From Actinokineospora bangkokensis (GTDB taxonomy: Bacteria > Actinomycetota > Actinomycetes > Mycobacteriales > Pseudonocardiaceae): a stretch of DNA of 64,000 bases. Below are positions 8,166-16,766 of the stretch, piece by piece (positions within the stretch are counted from its first letter, which is position 1; every line of letters starts with the position of its first letter). The stretch lies in contig NZ_MKQR01000018.1 of NCBI RefSeq assembly GCF_001940455.1, positions 158,439 through 222,438 on the forward strand. The letters are read 5' to 3'. The notes beneath the pieces are model-generated. The model saw only the letters and a program-made list of their open reading frames with translations, was not told the origin of the DNA and searched no databases. Position numbers and translations under genes: made by a program.

Positions 8166-10409
8166 ATGAGTCAGACCGAGACCCGATCAGGTCGGGCGTT
8201 GGGGGATGGGGCGATGGGCGAGGAACGGCGGGGACCCGCAGTCCGGGTGGCGCGGTGGAGCGCGCGCAACCCCTGGAAGGCAATCATCGGCTGGTTGGTG
8301 CTGGTGGTGGTCTGCGTCGGGGCGGGCGCGGTCGTCGGCACGAACCAGGCGGGCGGGTCCGATTTCTGGGTCGGCGAGGCGGGGCGGGCCGAGGCCATCG
8401 CCACCGAGGGCGGCCTGGTGCAGCCGCCGACGGAACGGGTGCTGATCACCCAGCGTGGTGGTGGGCAGGTCGGTGAGTCGGCGGCGCGGGCGGCGGACGA
8501 CGTGGCGCGGCGGCTCGGGGGGCTGCCCTCGGTCGACCAGGTGCAGGCGCCGCGGACGGCGCAGGACGGGACCGCCGTGCTGGTCACCTTCACCATGGTG
8601 GGCACGGCCAAGGACGCGACCGCGGCGCTGCCGGACGTCAACGCGCAGGTCGAGCAGGCACGCGGCGGGTACGGCGACGTCCAGCTCGAGCAGACCGGCA
8701 CGGTGTCGACGTCCCAGGGCAACAGCGCGCAACTCGGTTCCGACCTGCTGCGCGCCGAGCTGATCACCTTCCCGGTCACCCTGGTGATCCTGCTGCTGGT
8801 CTTCGGCGCGCTGCTGGCCGCCGCGGTGCCGCTGCTGCTGGCCATCTCGTCGGTGGGGACCGCGCTCGGGCTCTACGGCCTGGCGTCCTACGCCTTCCCG
8901 GACGCCGGTGGGGCGGTGGCGAACGTCGTGCTGCTCATGGGGATGGCCGTCGGCGTCGACTACTCGCTGTTCTACCTCAAGCGGGTGCGCGAGGAGCGGG
9001 CCCGCGCGGGTGGGCGGATCGACCACCGGACCGCCGTGGAACTGGCGGCGGTGACCTCCGGGCACGCCATCGTGGTCTCCGGGGTCGCCGTGCTGGTCTC
9101 ACTCGTCGGGCTGTACCTGGCCGACGACGTCATCTTCTCCTCCATCACCACCGGGTCGATCATCGTCGTGCTGGTCGCCGTGCTCAGCTCGCTGACGGTC
9201 CTGCCCGCGCTGCTGGCCAAGCTCGGCGGCCGCGTCGACCGGCGCAGCGTGCGCAAGAACGGCGCGCGGCCGGAGAGCGAGCAGCCCAGCCGCGTCTGGC
9301 AAGGCCTGCTGCGCCCCGCGACCCGCCACCCGGTGGTCACCCTGGTCGTCGCGACCGGCGCCATGCTGCTGCTGGCGCTGCCCGCGCTGGGCATCACGCT
9401 GCGGGTCGAGGGCAACGACACCTTCCCCAAGACGATCCCGGCCATCGCCACCTACGACCGGATGACCCAGTCCTTCCCCGCGGAAGGCGTCGCGCACTTC
9501 GTCGCCGTCCAGGCCGACGCAGGCCAGGCCGACGCCGTCCGGCGGGCGTTGACCTCGCTGGACCAGCGCGCCCAAGCCGACCCCCTGTTCGCCGACACCA
9601 CCGAGCCGCGCCTGCGCTCCTCGGCGGACGGCCGGATCACCACGCTGGAGCTGCCGGTCCCGACGGGTGCCAACGCCGAGGCCTCGATCCGCTCGCTCGA
9701 CGTCCTGCGCTCGACGCTCCTGCCTGCGACCGTGGGCGCGGTGCCGGGCGCGCGGTACGCCGTCTCCGGGCAGGTCGCGCGGTCGGTGGACTACGTGGAG
9801 CACCAGGGCGAGCGGACGCCGCTGATCGTGGGGTTCGTGCTGCTGGCCACCTTCGTGATGATGAGCACCTCGTTCCGCTCAGTGGTCATCGGCCTGGTCG
9901 GCATCGCGCTCAACGTGCTCTCCGCGGCGGCCGCGTTCGGCGCCCTCGTCGCGGTCTTCCAGGGGACGTGGGCGCAGGACCTGCTCGGGTTCGCCTCCGG
10001 CGGGTTCGTCAGCTCGCGGATACCGCTGATCCTCTTCGTGATCCTGTTCGGCCTGTCGATGGACTACCAGGTGTTCGTCGTCAGCCGGATCCGCGAGGGC
10101 GTGCTGGCGGGCCTGCCAACCCGGCGCGCGGTCGCCGAAGGCGTCACCCGGTCCGCAGGCGTGGTGACCAGCGCGGCCGTGGTCATGGTGTCGGTGTTCG
10201 TCAGCTTCCTGTTCGTGGGCCTGCTGGAGCTCAAGCAGATCGGCTTCGGCCTCGCCGTCGCGGTCATCCTCGACGCCGTGGTCATCCGCATCCTGGTGCT
10301 GCCCTCGCTGCTGACGCTGCTGGGCCACCGCAGCTGGTGGCCGGGCAAGGTGCCCGTCCCCGCCGCGCCGGGAGTGGCCGCGCGGCGGGCTGAGCACACC
10401 CTCCGGTAA
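8166..10409 (+). CDS. MMPL-family RND transporter
   Basis: A 747-residue inner-membrane exporter of the MMPL class. A first membrane helix near residues 35-55 is followed by a ~150-residue extracytoplasmic loop, a block of five or six helices carrying GMAVGVDYSLFYLKRVREE, a cytoplasmic linker, a second large loop, and a second helix block with LFGLSMDYQVFVVSRIREG. These paired G-x-x-x-D-Y motifs hold the proton-relay Asp-Tyr pair of MMPL proteins. Such proteins export lipids, glycolipids and lipopeptides in actinobacteria, so this is a candidate exporter for the acyl-peptide of the adjacent cluster (inference). An alternative start at ATG 8214 has a better GGGGGA upstream. A hairpin lies at 10456-10489. 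Confidence 0.9.
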   Translation: MSQTETRSGRALGDGAMGEERRGPAVRVARWSARNPWKAIIGWLVLVVVCVGAGAVVGTNQAGGSDFWVGEAGRAEAIATEGGLVQPPTERVLITQRGGGQVGESAARAADDVARRLGGLPSVDQVQAPRTAQDGTAVLVTFTMVGTAKDATAALPDVNAQVEQARGGYGDVQLEQTGTVSTSQGNSAQLGSDLLRAELITFPVTLVILLLVFGALLAAAVPLLLAISSVGTALGLYGLASYAFPDAGGAVANVVLLMGMAVGVDYSLFYLKRVREERARAGGRIDHRTAVELAAVTSGHAIVVSGVAVLVSLVGLYLADDVIFSSITTGSIIVVLVAVLSSLTVLPALLAKLGGRVDRRSVRKNGARPESEQPSRVWQGLLRPATRHPVVTLVVATGAMLLLALPALGITLRVEGNDTFPKTIPAIATYDRMTQSFPAEGVAHFVAVQADAGQADAVRRALTSLDQRAQADPLFADTTEPRLRSSADGRITTLELPVPTGANAEASIRSLDVLRSTLLPATVGAVPGARYAVSGQVARSVDYVEHQGERTPLIVGFVLLATFVMMSTSFRSVVIGLVGIALNVLSAAAAFGALVAVFQGTWAQDLLGFASGGFVSSRIPLILFVILFGLSMDYQVFVVSRIREGVLAGLPTRRAVAEGVTRSAGVVTSAAVVMVSVFVSFLFVGLLELKQIGFGLAVAVILDAVVIRILVLPSLLTLLGHRSWWPGKVPVPAAPGVAARRAEHTLR

Positions 10410-10455
10410 CCACCGGACGCGCCCGCGGCGGGTTCCCCCACCCCCTGCGGGCGCC

Positions 10456-10489
10456 CGGCCCGTCCGCCCTTCCCCCGGCGGGCGGGCCG
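10456..10489. terminator. Hairpin after MMPL gene
   Basis: A 13-base stem with one mismatch (arms 10456-10468 and 10477-10489, GC-rich) and an 8-base loop lies 47 bases beyond the MMPL stop codon and before the first cluster gene. It probably separates the exporter transcript from the biosynthetic genes. Confidence 0.45.
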
Positions 10490-10565
10490 ACCCGCGGATA
10501 CAGGTTTTCCATCGGAGCCACCCCTAGTGTCCGCGCGGTCGGGACGGCCGGACTGGGAGGCGACC

Positions 10566-11498
10566 ATGCGGGTGAGCGCGGGCGGGACGACGGTGGCGGT
10601 GCTCGACGGGGACGGGCACACCCCGGACGAGGTGGAGCGCCACCTGGCGGAAACCGGCGCGGTGGTGGTGCGCAGCACCGGTTTCACCGACATCCCCGGA
10701 TTCCACGAGCGAGTCGAGCGGTTCAGCGCTCCGCTCATCGGCAGCTACCGCGGCGGCAACACGCCCCGCACTCCGGTCGGCGGCGCGGTGTTCACCTCCA
10801 CCGAGTACCCGGCCCGCTATCCCATCTCGTTGCACAACGAGCTCTCCTATGCAGGCACCTGGCCCGACCGCCTCTACTTCGGCTGCCTCGTCGCGGCGCG
10901 GACCGGAGGGGCCACCCCGCTGTGCGACGGCCGCGCGCTTCTCGAGCACCTGCCCGACCCGGTGCGCGAGCGGTTCACCTCCCGCGGCGTCACCTACCAC
11001 CAGAACCTGCACAGCGGCCACGGCCTGGGCAGGTCCTGGCAGGACACGTTCGAGACGGCCGACCGCGGCGAGGTCGAGGAGTTCCTCGCCGGGGCCGGTG
11101 CCGAGCACTCCTGGACGCGGTCGGGCGGGTTGCGGGTGACCCACCGCCGACCCGCCACCCGCGAGCACGCCCGCGGCCACGAGGTGTGGTTCAACCAGGC
11201 CGACCAGTGGCACCCGTCGAACCTGCCCGGCGAGGGCGCCGCGGACCTGCTCGACCTCGTCGACGACCCGGCGGACCTGCCGCACTGGGTCACCTACGGC
11301 GACGGGGCGCCGATCCCCGGATCCGATCTCGACGCGGTGCGCGCGGCGGCGGACCGCAACCGGGTGGTCGTGCCGTGGCGTCCGGGCGACCTCGTCGTGG
11401 TGGACAACATGGCCGTGCTGCACGGCCGCGAGGCCTACACGGGGCCGCGCAGGGTGGTGGTCGCCATGGGCCGAGCGGGCCATAGCACGGCGGTATGA
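10566..11498 (+). CDS. SyrP-like Fe(II)/2-oxoglutarate oxygenase
   Basis: Start at ATG 10566, with GGGAGG five bases upstream, gives 310 residues of the TauD/TfdA fold. The first two iron ligands lie in LHNELSY (His-x-Glu), and the distal ligand in DNMAVLHGREAY; the final Arg in RRVVVAMG fits 2-oxoglutarate binding. The block HNELSYAGTWPDRLYFGC followed by GGATPLCDGR is typical of the SyrP group, whose founding member beta-hydroxylates an aspartyl residue held on a carrier protein of an NRPS. Here it may hydroxylate an amino acid or the acyl chain tethered to the NRPS or ACP; the substrate cannot be read from sequence. First gene of the cluster, 83 bases before the SARP regulator. Confidence 0.85.
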   Translation: MRVSAGGTTVAVLDGDGHTPDEVERHLAETGAVVVRSTGFTDIPGFHERVERFSAPLIGSYRGGNTPRTPVGGAVFTSTEYPARYPISLHNELSYAGTWPDRLYFGCLVAARTGGATPLCDGRALLEHLPDPVRERFTSRGVTYHQNLHSGHGLGRSWQDTFETADRGEVEEFLAGAGAEHSWTRSGGLRVTHRRPATREHARGHEVWFNQADQWHPSNLPGEGAADLLDLVDDPADLPHWVTYGDGAPIPGSDLDAVRAAADRNRVVVPWRPGDLVVVDNMAVLHGREAYTGPRRVVVAMGRAGHSTAV

Positions 11499-11581
11499 GG
11501 CAGTCGCGAAGCTGGTAGTGGTCGCACCCGGCAGCGCTGGGCAGAGTGGGGTCATCTGCCGAACCTGGGGGAGGTACCGCG

Positions 11582-12454
11582 GTGAACACCCGCTCGGGCT
11601 TCGACACCGGGTCTGGCCCAGCCCTGGATCCGCGGGCTGAGGCGGTCCGGTCCACCCGCCACACGGGTCACGGCGCGCCGCCCGTCGCGCAGTACCGGAT
11701 CCTGGGGCCGGTCGAGGTGCACCGGGGCGGCGGGGAGATCCCCGTCGACGGCGCCAAGCCCAAGACCGTGCTAGCCGCCCTGCTGTTGGCCGGTGAGCGC
11801 ACGGTGCCCGTGCACCAGCTCACCGACCACCTGTGGGGCGAGTCCCCGCCCGCCACCCACCGCGCCCAGGTGCACACCTACGTCTCCCGGCTGCGCCGGG
11901 CGTTCGGCGCGCGCGTCGAGCGCTCCGCGCCGGGGTACCGCCTGATGCTCGACGGCGCGCGGCTCGACCTCGCCGAGTTCGACGCGCTCGCCGCCGCCGG
12001 GCGCGCGGCGGCGGACGCCGGGCGGGCCGACGAGGCGTCCACGCTGCTGGGCCGGGCGCTGGCGCAGTGGCGCGGGCCCGCGCTGTCCGGGGTCACCGAC
12101 CACTTGGCCGCGGTCGCGGGGCCACGGCTGGAGGAGACCAGGCTCGCGGTGCTGGAGCAGCGGATAGCGCTGGACCTCGACTTGGGCAGGCACGCGCTGG
12201 CGCTGCCCGAGCTGACCGCGCTGGTGCGCGCGCACCCCCTCCGGGAGGGTTTCCGCGCCCAGCTCATGACCACCCACTACCGGTGCGACCGGCAGGCAGA
12301 CGCCCTCGCCGCCTACCACGAGGGCAGGCAGCTGCTGGTCGAGGAGCTCGGCGTCGAGCCAGGTGCGGAGCTGCGGCGCGTGCACGAGGCCATCCTCGCC
12401 GCCGATCCCGCCCTGCGCACCGGCTCCCGCACGATCCACCCGACTCCCGTCTGA
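11582..12454 (+). CDS. SARP-family pathway activator
   Basis: Start at GTG 11582 (GGGAGG upstream) yields 290 residues: a ~35-residue variable leader, an OmpR-type winged helix (YRILGPVEV then PKTVLAALLLAGERTVPVHQ), and a bacterial transcriptional activation domain rich in Ala and Leu helices (FDALAAAGRAAADAGRADEA through VEELGVEPGAELRRVHEAIL). Streptomyces antibiotic regulatory proteins of this size activate their own biosynthetic operon by binding direct repeats at -35 regions. The position just before the 28-kb operon makes it the likely pathway-specific activator. The next gene starts only 10 bases downstream, so it may be the first cistron of that operon. Confidence 0.9.
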   Translation: MNTRSGFDTGSGPALDPRAEAVRSTRHTGHGAPPVAQYRILGPVEVHRGGGEIPVDGAKPKTVLAALLLAGERTVPVHQLTDHLWGESPPATHRAQVHTYVSRLRRAFGARVERSAPGYRLMLDGARLDLAEFDALAAAGRAAADAGRADEASTLLGRALAQWRGPALSGVTDHLAAVAGPRLEETRLAVLEQRIALDLDLGRHALALPELTALVRAHPLREGFRAQLMTTHYRCDRQADALAAYHEGRQLLVEELGVEPGAELRRVHEAILAADPALRTGSRTIHPTPV

Positions 12455-12464
12455 GGGGCACCCC

Positions 12465-13469
12465 ATGACCACTCCCGCCCGATCCCACCGACCAGACCAC
12501 CACTCGCCGGCAACCGGGACACACGTGTTGGACGCGGCGGATCGCACCGCCGTCGGGGCGATCGCCGAGCGGTTGGCCGCCGACGGCGGGGAGATCTCCT
12601 CCGCCGAGTGGCTCGACCGGGTGCGCGACGCCGCGCTGGCGCTGCCCGTCGGGTTGCGCCGCAGCCTGCGCGCGCTGCAGCGGCACTCCGGCGCAGCGGG
12701 TTCGCTGCTGGTGCGCGGTCTGCCGATCGGGGACGCCGCCGCGCTGCCGCCAACCCCCGCCGTCGGCGGCAGCGCCCAGCACACGCCCACTCCCCCCTCC
12801 GCCGCGCTGATGCTCGCCGTCCTCGCCCTGGGCGAGCCGGTGGCGTTCCGCGCGGAGAAGAAGGGGCTGCTCGTGCACGACGTGGTCCCGGTGCCGGGCA
12901 GCGAGGAGATGCAGGGCAACGAGGGGTCGGTGGACCTGGAGTTCCACGTGGAGAACGCCTTCCACCCGCACCGCCCCGACCACGTGCTGCTGCTGTGCCT
13001 GCGCTCGGACCACGAGGGGACGGCCGGGCTGCGGCTCGCGTGCGCGCGGCGGGCGCTGCCCCTGCTGGACGACCGGGTGCGTGAGGCGTTGGCGCGCCCG
13101 GAGTTCGTGACGGCGCCGCCACCGTCGTTCGGCGGCGTCGGCGACGAGACCCAGCCGCACGCGGTGCTCGGCGGTGACCCGGATGATCCGGACGTGGTCG
13201 TCGACTTCGGCGTCACCCGGGCGGTGACCGCCGAGGGCGAGGCGGCGCTACCCGCCCTGCACGGGGCGTTGGCGGCCACTTCGCGGACGCTGGTGCTGCG
13301 TCCTGGCGATCTCGCGATCGTGGACAACCGGGTCACGCTGCACGGGCGGACGGCGTTCCGGCCGCGCTACGACGGCCGGGACCGCTGGCTGCAGCGCGCC
13401 TTCGCGGTGTCAGACCTGCGGCGCTCGCGCGACCACCGGCCCGCTGACGGCCACGTGCTGGTCCGGTGA
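12465..13469 (+). CDS. AsnO/VioC-type amino-acid beta-hydroxylase
   Basis: Start at ATG 12465 (GAGGGG upstream), 334 residues. It belongs to the clavaminate-synthase-like Fe(II)/2-oxoglutarate oxygenases: first ligands in HVENAFHPHRPD (His-x-Glu), third in DNRVTLHGR and a 2-oxoglutarate Arg in the following segment. The HVENAFHPHRPDHVLLLCLR region closely follows AsnO and VioC, which hydroxylate the beta carbon of free L-Asn and L-Arg. Since the third adenylation domain of the neighbouring NRPS carries an Asn-like code, the best reading is formation of beta-hydroxy-asparagine before loading. That is inference; Arg, Asp or another residue remain possible. It shares a 4-base overlap with the next gene. 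Confidence 0.85.
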   Translation: MTTPARSHRPDHHSPATGTHVLDAADRTAVGAIAERLAADGGEISSAEWLDRVRDAALALPVGLRRSLRALQRHSGAAGSLLVRGLPIGDAAALPPTPAVGGSAQHTPTPPSAALMLAVLALGEPVAFRAEKKGLLVHDVVPVPGSEEMQGNEGSVDLEFHVENAFHPHRPDHVLLLCLRSDHEGTAGLRLACARRALPLLDDRVREALARPEFVTAPPPSFGGVGDETQPHAVLGGDPDDPDVVVDFGVTRAVTAEGEAALPALHGALAATSRTLVLRPGDLAIVDNRVTLHGRTAFRPRYDGRDRWLQRAFAVSDLRRSRDHRPADGHVLVR

Positions 13470-14461
13470 GCACCGCGACGCGGGAGGCCGTCGGGGCGGC
13501 GCCGCGCCGGTCCACCGAGGGCTGGCACCGGCCGCTGCTCGTGCTGGCGGCGGCGATGGCGGTCGCGGCGGTGCTCACCTTCGCCGGGGTGCTGCTCGAC
13601 CCGCGCGTGCTGGTGGGGGAACCGGTCTGGGTCAAGCCGTTCAAGTTCGCGCTGTCCATCGGCACGTTCGCGATCACGTGGTCGTGGCTCCGGGCGGTGC
13701 TGACCGCCGGGCGCAGGACCGCGGACGTGATCGGCTGGTTCCTCGTGCTGCTGCTGTCGGTGGAGTACCTAGGCTTGGTCGTCCAGGCCTTCCGCGGGCG
13801 GCGCAGCCACTTCAACAAGCAGAGCGCGTTCGACACCGTGCTCGGCAACGTCATGGGCATCTCGGCGGCGCTCATCATGGTCAGCTCGCTCGTGCTCGCC
13901 GTCCTGTTCCTGTTCGCCAGGTCGAGGGACAGGGCGGCGGTCTGGGCCATCCGCGCGGGCGCCCTCCTGTCCGTGGTCGGCATGGGCTTCGGCCCGCTGA
14001 TGGGCGCGGAGACCGAGGTCCAGCGCGCCGCCCGGCTGGCGGGGCACGGTGAGGGGATCTTCGGCGGCCACAGCGTCGGCGTACCGGACGGCGGGCCATC
14101 GATGCCGCTGACCGGGTGGAGCACAGTGGGCGGTGACCTGCGCATCCCGCACCTGGTTGGCATCCATGCGCTGCAGGTGATCCCGCTCGTGCTGGTGCTG
14201 GTCGACCTCCTCGCCCGCCGCTGGGCGGCGCTGAGCCCGCAGGCCGTGCGGATCGGGTTGGTGGCTGTGGTCTCGGTGTCCTACGCTGGACTGCTCGCCA
14301 CCGTCGCGTGGCAGGCGTTGCGCGGCCAGTCGCTGGTCCACCCGGACACCGCGACGCTGACCGCGCTCGGTGCCGTCGCGGGGTTCGCGCTGATCGGTTC
14401 GGCCGCCGTCGTGGGGGTGGGCGCGTTGCGCGGGAAATATAGGAAACCAATAGCCGCGTAG
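13466..14461 (+). CDS. Integral membrane protein of unknown function
   Basis: GTG 13466 lies inside the stop of the preceding hydroxylase gene, so translation is coupled. The 331-residue protein has about eight hydrophobic segments (for example residues ~22-42, 60-78, 88-108, 132-150, 160-178, 235-253, 270-290, 303-323) and no recognised transporter or enzyme motif. A conserved-looking loop WVKPFKFALSIGTFAITWSW follows the first helix. Its location at the head of the PKS-NRPS operon suggests a role in export, resistance or membrane anchoring of the assembly line, but no function can be assigned. The 3' end is locally AT-richer than the surroundings. Confidence 0.75.
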   Translation: MSTATREAVGAAPRRSTEGWHRPLLVLAAAMAVAAVLTFAGVLLDPRVLVGEPVWVKPFKFALSIGTFAITWSWLRAVLTAGRRTADVIGWFLVLLLSVEYLGLVVQAFRGRRSHFNKQSAFDTVLGNVMGISAALIMVSSLVLAVLFLFARSRDRAAVWAIRAGALLSVVGMGFGPLMGAETEVQRAARLAGHGEGIFGGHSVGVPDGGPSMPLTGWSTVGGDLRIPHLVGIHALQVIPLVLVLVDLLARRWAALSPQAVRIGLVAVVSVSYAGLLATVAWQALRGQSLVHPDTATLTALGAVAGFALIGSAAVVGVGALRGKYRKPIAA

Positions 14462-14536
14462 GCGACGGTTCACCCAGGAAGTCCTCTTGCCGCGGCACGG
14501 CCGCGCACATCCCGGAACAGAGCTAAGGGGAGAGCC

Positions 14537-14788
14537 ATGTCTTCTGCCGTCACCGACCGCCCCGCCCGGATCAAGGAGATCGTCTGCGACATCCTCGAGA
14601 TCGAGCCGTCGGAGTTGGGTGGGGCCGACCTGCTCAAGGAGGACCACGACGCGGACTCGATGGGCGCCATCGAGATCCTCGCCGCGCTCGAGCGCACCTT
14701 CGGCGTGCACATCGACCAGGCCGAACTGGCCCGCATGGTCAGCCTGGACGCGATCGTCGCCGTGGTCGACGAAGCCTCGGCGCGCTGA
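14537..14788 (+). CDS. Acyl carrier protein of type II PKS
   Basis: An 83-residue carrier protein with a strong AGGGGAGA ribosome binding site. The phosphopantetheine attachment motif is DADSMGAIEIL, with Ser41 as the modified residue; Met replaces the usual Leu of DSL. Helices before and after match ACPs of fatty-acid and type II polyketide synthases. It would carry the growing polyene chain between KS, KR and DH and deliver the finished acyl group to the N-terminal condensation domain of the NRPS. Eight bases separate it from the ketosynthase. Confidence 0.93.
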   Translation: MSSAVTDRPARIKEIVCDILEIEPSELGGADLLKEDHDADSMGAIEILAALERTFGVHIDQAELARMVSLDAIVAVVDEASAR

Positions 14789-14796
14789 GGCCCGCC

Positions 14797-16029
14797 GTGC
14801 GCGACGACAACGGGCGGCCCCGGGTGGTGATCACCGGCCTCGGCGTGGTGACCAGCATCGGTGTGGGCGTCGCGGAGTTCACCGAGGGGTTGCGCGCGGG
14901 CCGCAGCGGCGCCAAGCCGATCACCGCGTTCCCCACGGAGGGCTACGACAGCGCCATCGGGACCGAGGTGACCGGGTTCGACCCGGCGCGCTGGCTGCAC
15001 CGGACCGACCCGGCGGCGCTGGGCAGGGCCGCGCAGTTCTCCGCCGCAGCGGCCAGGATGGCCGCGGCCGACGCGGGACTGTCCGATGACCGGTTGCGCG
15101 CGGCGCGGTCGCTGGTGTCCATCGGCACCACCGATGGGGAGTCCCGCGACCTCGACGAGCTGACCGTCCAGCAGCGGGCGGGCGGCCCGGGGCGGCTCGA
15201 CCGCGCGCTGGCGGGCCGGGTGCAGGCGGGCAAGCTGGCCACCAGCGCGGTGCGCGAGCTGGGGCTGGTGGACGTGGAGGCGGTCACCATCCCCACCGCG
15301 TGCGCGGCGGGCAACTACGCCATCGGGCACGGGGTCGACGCGCTGCGCGCGGGGGACGTCGACTTGGTGCTCGCCGGTGGTGTGGACGCCCTGTGCCGCA
15401 AGACTTTCGCCGGGTTCTACCGGCTCGGGGCGATGGCAGCGCGGGTGTGCAGCCCGTTCGACGCCGACCGCACCGGCATCCTGACCGGCGAGGGCGCGGG
15501 TGTGCTGGTGCTCGAGACAGCCGAGCGCGCGGCCGAGCGCGGGGCCCGGGTGTACGCCGAGGTTCTCGGCTACGGCTTGACCTGCGACGCGCTCAGCCCC
15601 GTCGCGCCGGACGAGGCCAGCCTCGCCCGGTGCATGACCCTCGCGCACGAGGACGCGGGCGTGGAACCCGAGGAGGTCGACTTCATCTCCGCGCACGGCA
15701 CCGGCACCCGGGCGAACGACTCGACCGAGGCGGCCGCCATCCGGCGGGCCTTCAACGGGCCACCGCCGCCCACCGTGTCGATCAAGGGGATGCTCGGGCA
15801 CACGATGGGCGCGGCCAGCGCGCTGGCCACCGCGGCGTGCGCGCTGTCGATCACCGAGGGGTTCATCCCGCCGACGATCAACCACACCAGGACCGACCCG
15901 GAGTGCGGGGTGGACTGCGTGCCCAACGTGGCCCGACCCGCGACGGTGCACGTGGCGCAGAACAACTCGCTCGCCTTCGGCGGCAACAACGCCGTGGTCG
16001 TCGTCGGCAGGCACCGGGAGTCGCCGTGA
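14797..16029 (+). CDS. Beta-ketoacyl-ACP synthase (KS alpha)
   Basis: A 410-residue condensing enzyme of the FabF/KAS-II type with all three catalytic residues: Cys169 in IPTACAAGN, His300 in SAHGTGT and His335 in GMLGHTMGA. Decarboxylative condensation of malonyl-ACP with the acyl chain is the expected reaction. It pairs with the KS-like protein at 17713-18780 that lacks the active site, giving the KS/chain-length-factor arrangement of type II PKS. With KR and dehydratases in the same operon but no enoyl reductase seen, the expected product is a polyene acyl-ACP. GTG start; its stop codon overlaps the next start by four bases. Confidence 0.93.
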   Translation: MRDDNGRPRVVITGLGVVTSIGVGVAEFTEGLRAGRSGAKPITAFPTEGYDSAIGTEVTGFDPARWLHRTDPAALGRAAQFSAAAARMAAADAGLSDDRLRAARSLVSIGTTDGESRDLDELTVQQRAGGPGRLDRALAGRVQAGKLATSAVRELGLVDVEAVTIPTACAAGNYAIGHGVDALRAGDVDLVLAGGVDALCRKTFAGFYRLGAMAARVCSPFDADRTGILTGEGAGVLVLETAERAAERGARVYAEVLGYGLTCDALSPVAPDEASLARCMTLAHEDAGVEPEEVDFISAHGTGTRANDSTEAAAIRRAFNGPPPPTVSIKGMLGHTMGAASALATAACALSITEGFIPPTINHTRTDPECGVDCVPNVARPATVHVAQNNSLAFGGNNAVVVVGRHRESP

Positions 16030-16766
16030 CCGGGCGCGTGCGCGTGCTGTACCTGCACGGGCTCGCGTCCTCCCGCTCGATCTGGCGTGCGGCGGTGGCC
16101 GTGGCAGGGCCCGCCGTCGAGGCCGAGGCCGTGCAGCTGCCGTGGCACAACCTCGGCACGGGCGACTGGGCGCACACCCGCGACCCGGTGGACCAGCTCG
16201 TGGAGGTGCTCGACCGGCACCCCGTCGACGCCGTCGTGGCCCACTCGTTCACCGCCGGGCTGCTGCTGGAGGCAGTGTCGCGGCGGTTGCTGGCGCCGCT
16301 GCCCGCGGTGCTGGTCGGTCCGTTCTACCGAGCGGACCCGGCGGAGTTCGACTGGGCGACGCTGGCGCACCACGCAGGCGGGTTCCACCGGATCTTCGCC
16401 GAGGCGCTGCACCTGGACCGCCCCGGCGCGGACCCCGGGCGGGTCGCCGCGGCCGCCGAGGTGCTGCGCGACCGGGCAGGTCCCTACGGCTGGTTCCGGT
16501 TCTTCGACACCTACCTGCGCACGCCGTTCCTGGACCTGGCGGCGGTGACCGCCCCGCAGCTGGTCCTGGTCGGCGATGAGGACATCGCCACCCGGCCCGC
16601 GGAGGCGCGAGCGCTGGCCGCGGCGCTGCCCCTGGCGCGCGCCGAGGTGATCGAGGGTTGTGGGCACTTCCCGATGCTGCAGCGCCCCGCCCGCTTCTCC
16701 GCCGAGGTCGACGCCTTCCTCGCCGCCGTGACCACCACCCGACACCCGCACCTGGAGCCGACATGA
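16026..16766 (+). CDS. Alpha/beta-fold hydrolase (type II thioesterase-like)
   Basis: GTG 16026 overlaps the KS stop. The 246-residue protein starts with VRVLYLHGLASSRSIW, an oxyanion-hole motif of alpha/beta hydrolases. The nucleophile elbow reads AHSFTAG in place of G-x-S-x-G, the acid is likely the Asp in GDEDIATRP, and the His lies in GCGHFPML. It could hydrolyse stalled acyl groups from the ACP (editing thioesterase) or act on a pathway intermediate. It sits between KS and the tandem hotdog protein, all cotranslated. Substrate cannot be deduced. Confidence 0.85.
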   Translation: MTGRVRVLYLHGLASSRSIWRAAVAVAGPAVEAEAVQLPWHNLGTGDWAHTRDPVDQLVEVLDRHPVDAVVAHSFTAGLLLEAVSRRLLAPLPAVLVGPFYRADPAEFDWATLAHHAGGFHRIFAEALHLDRPGADPGRVAAAAEVLRDRAGPYGWFRFFDTYLRTPFLDLAAVTAPQLVLVGDEDIATRPAEARALAAALPLARAEVIEGCGHFPMLQRPARFSAEVDAFLAAVTTTRHPHLEPT

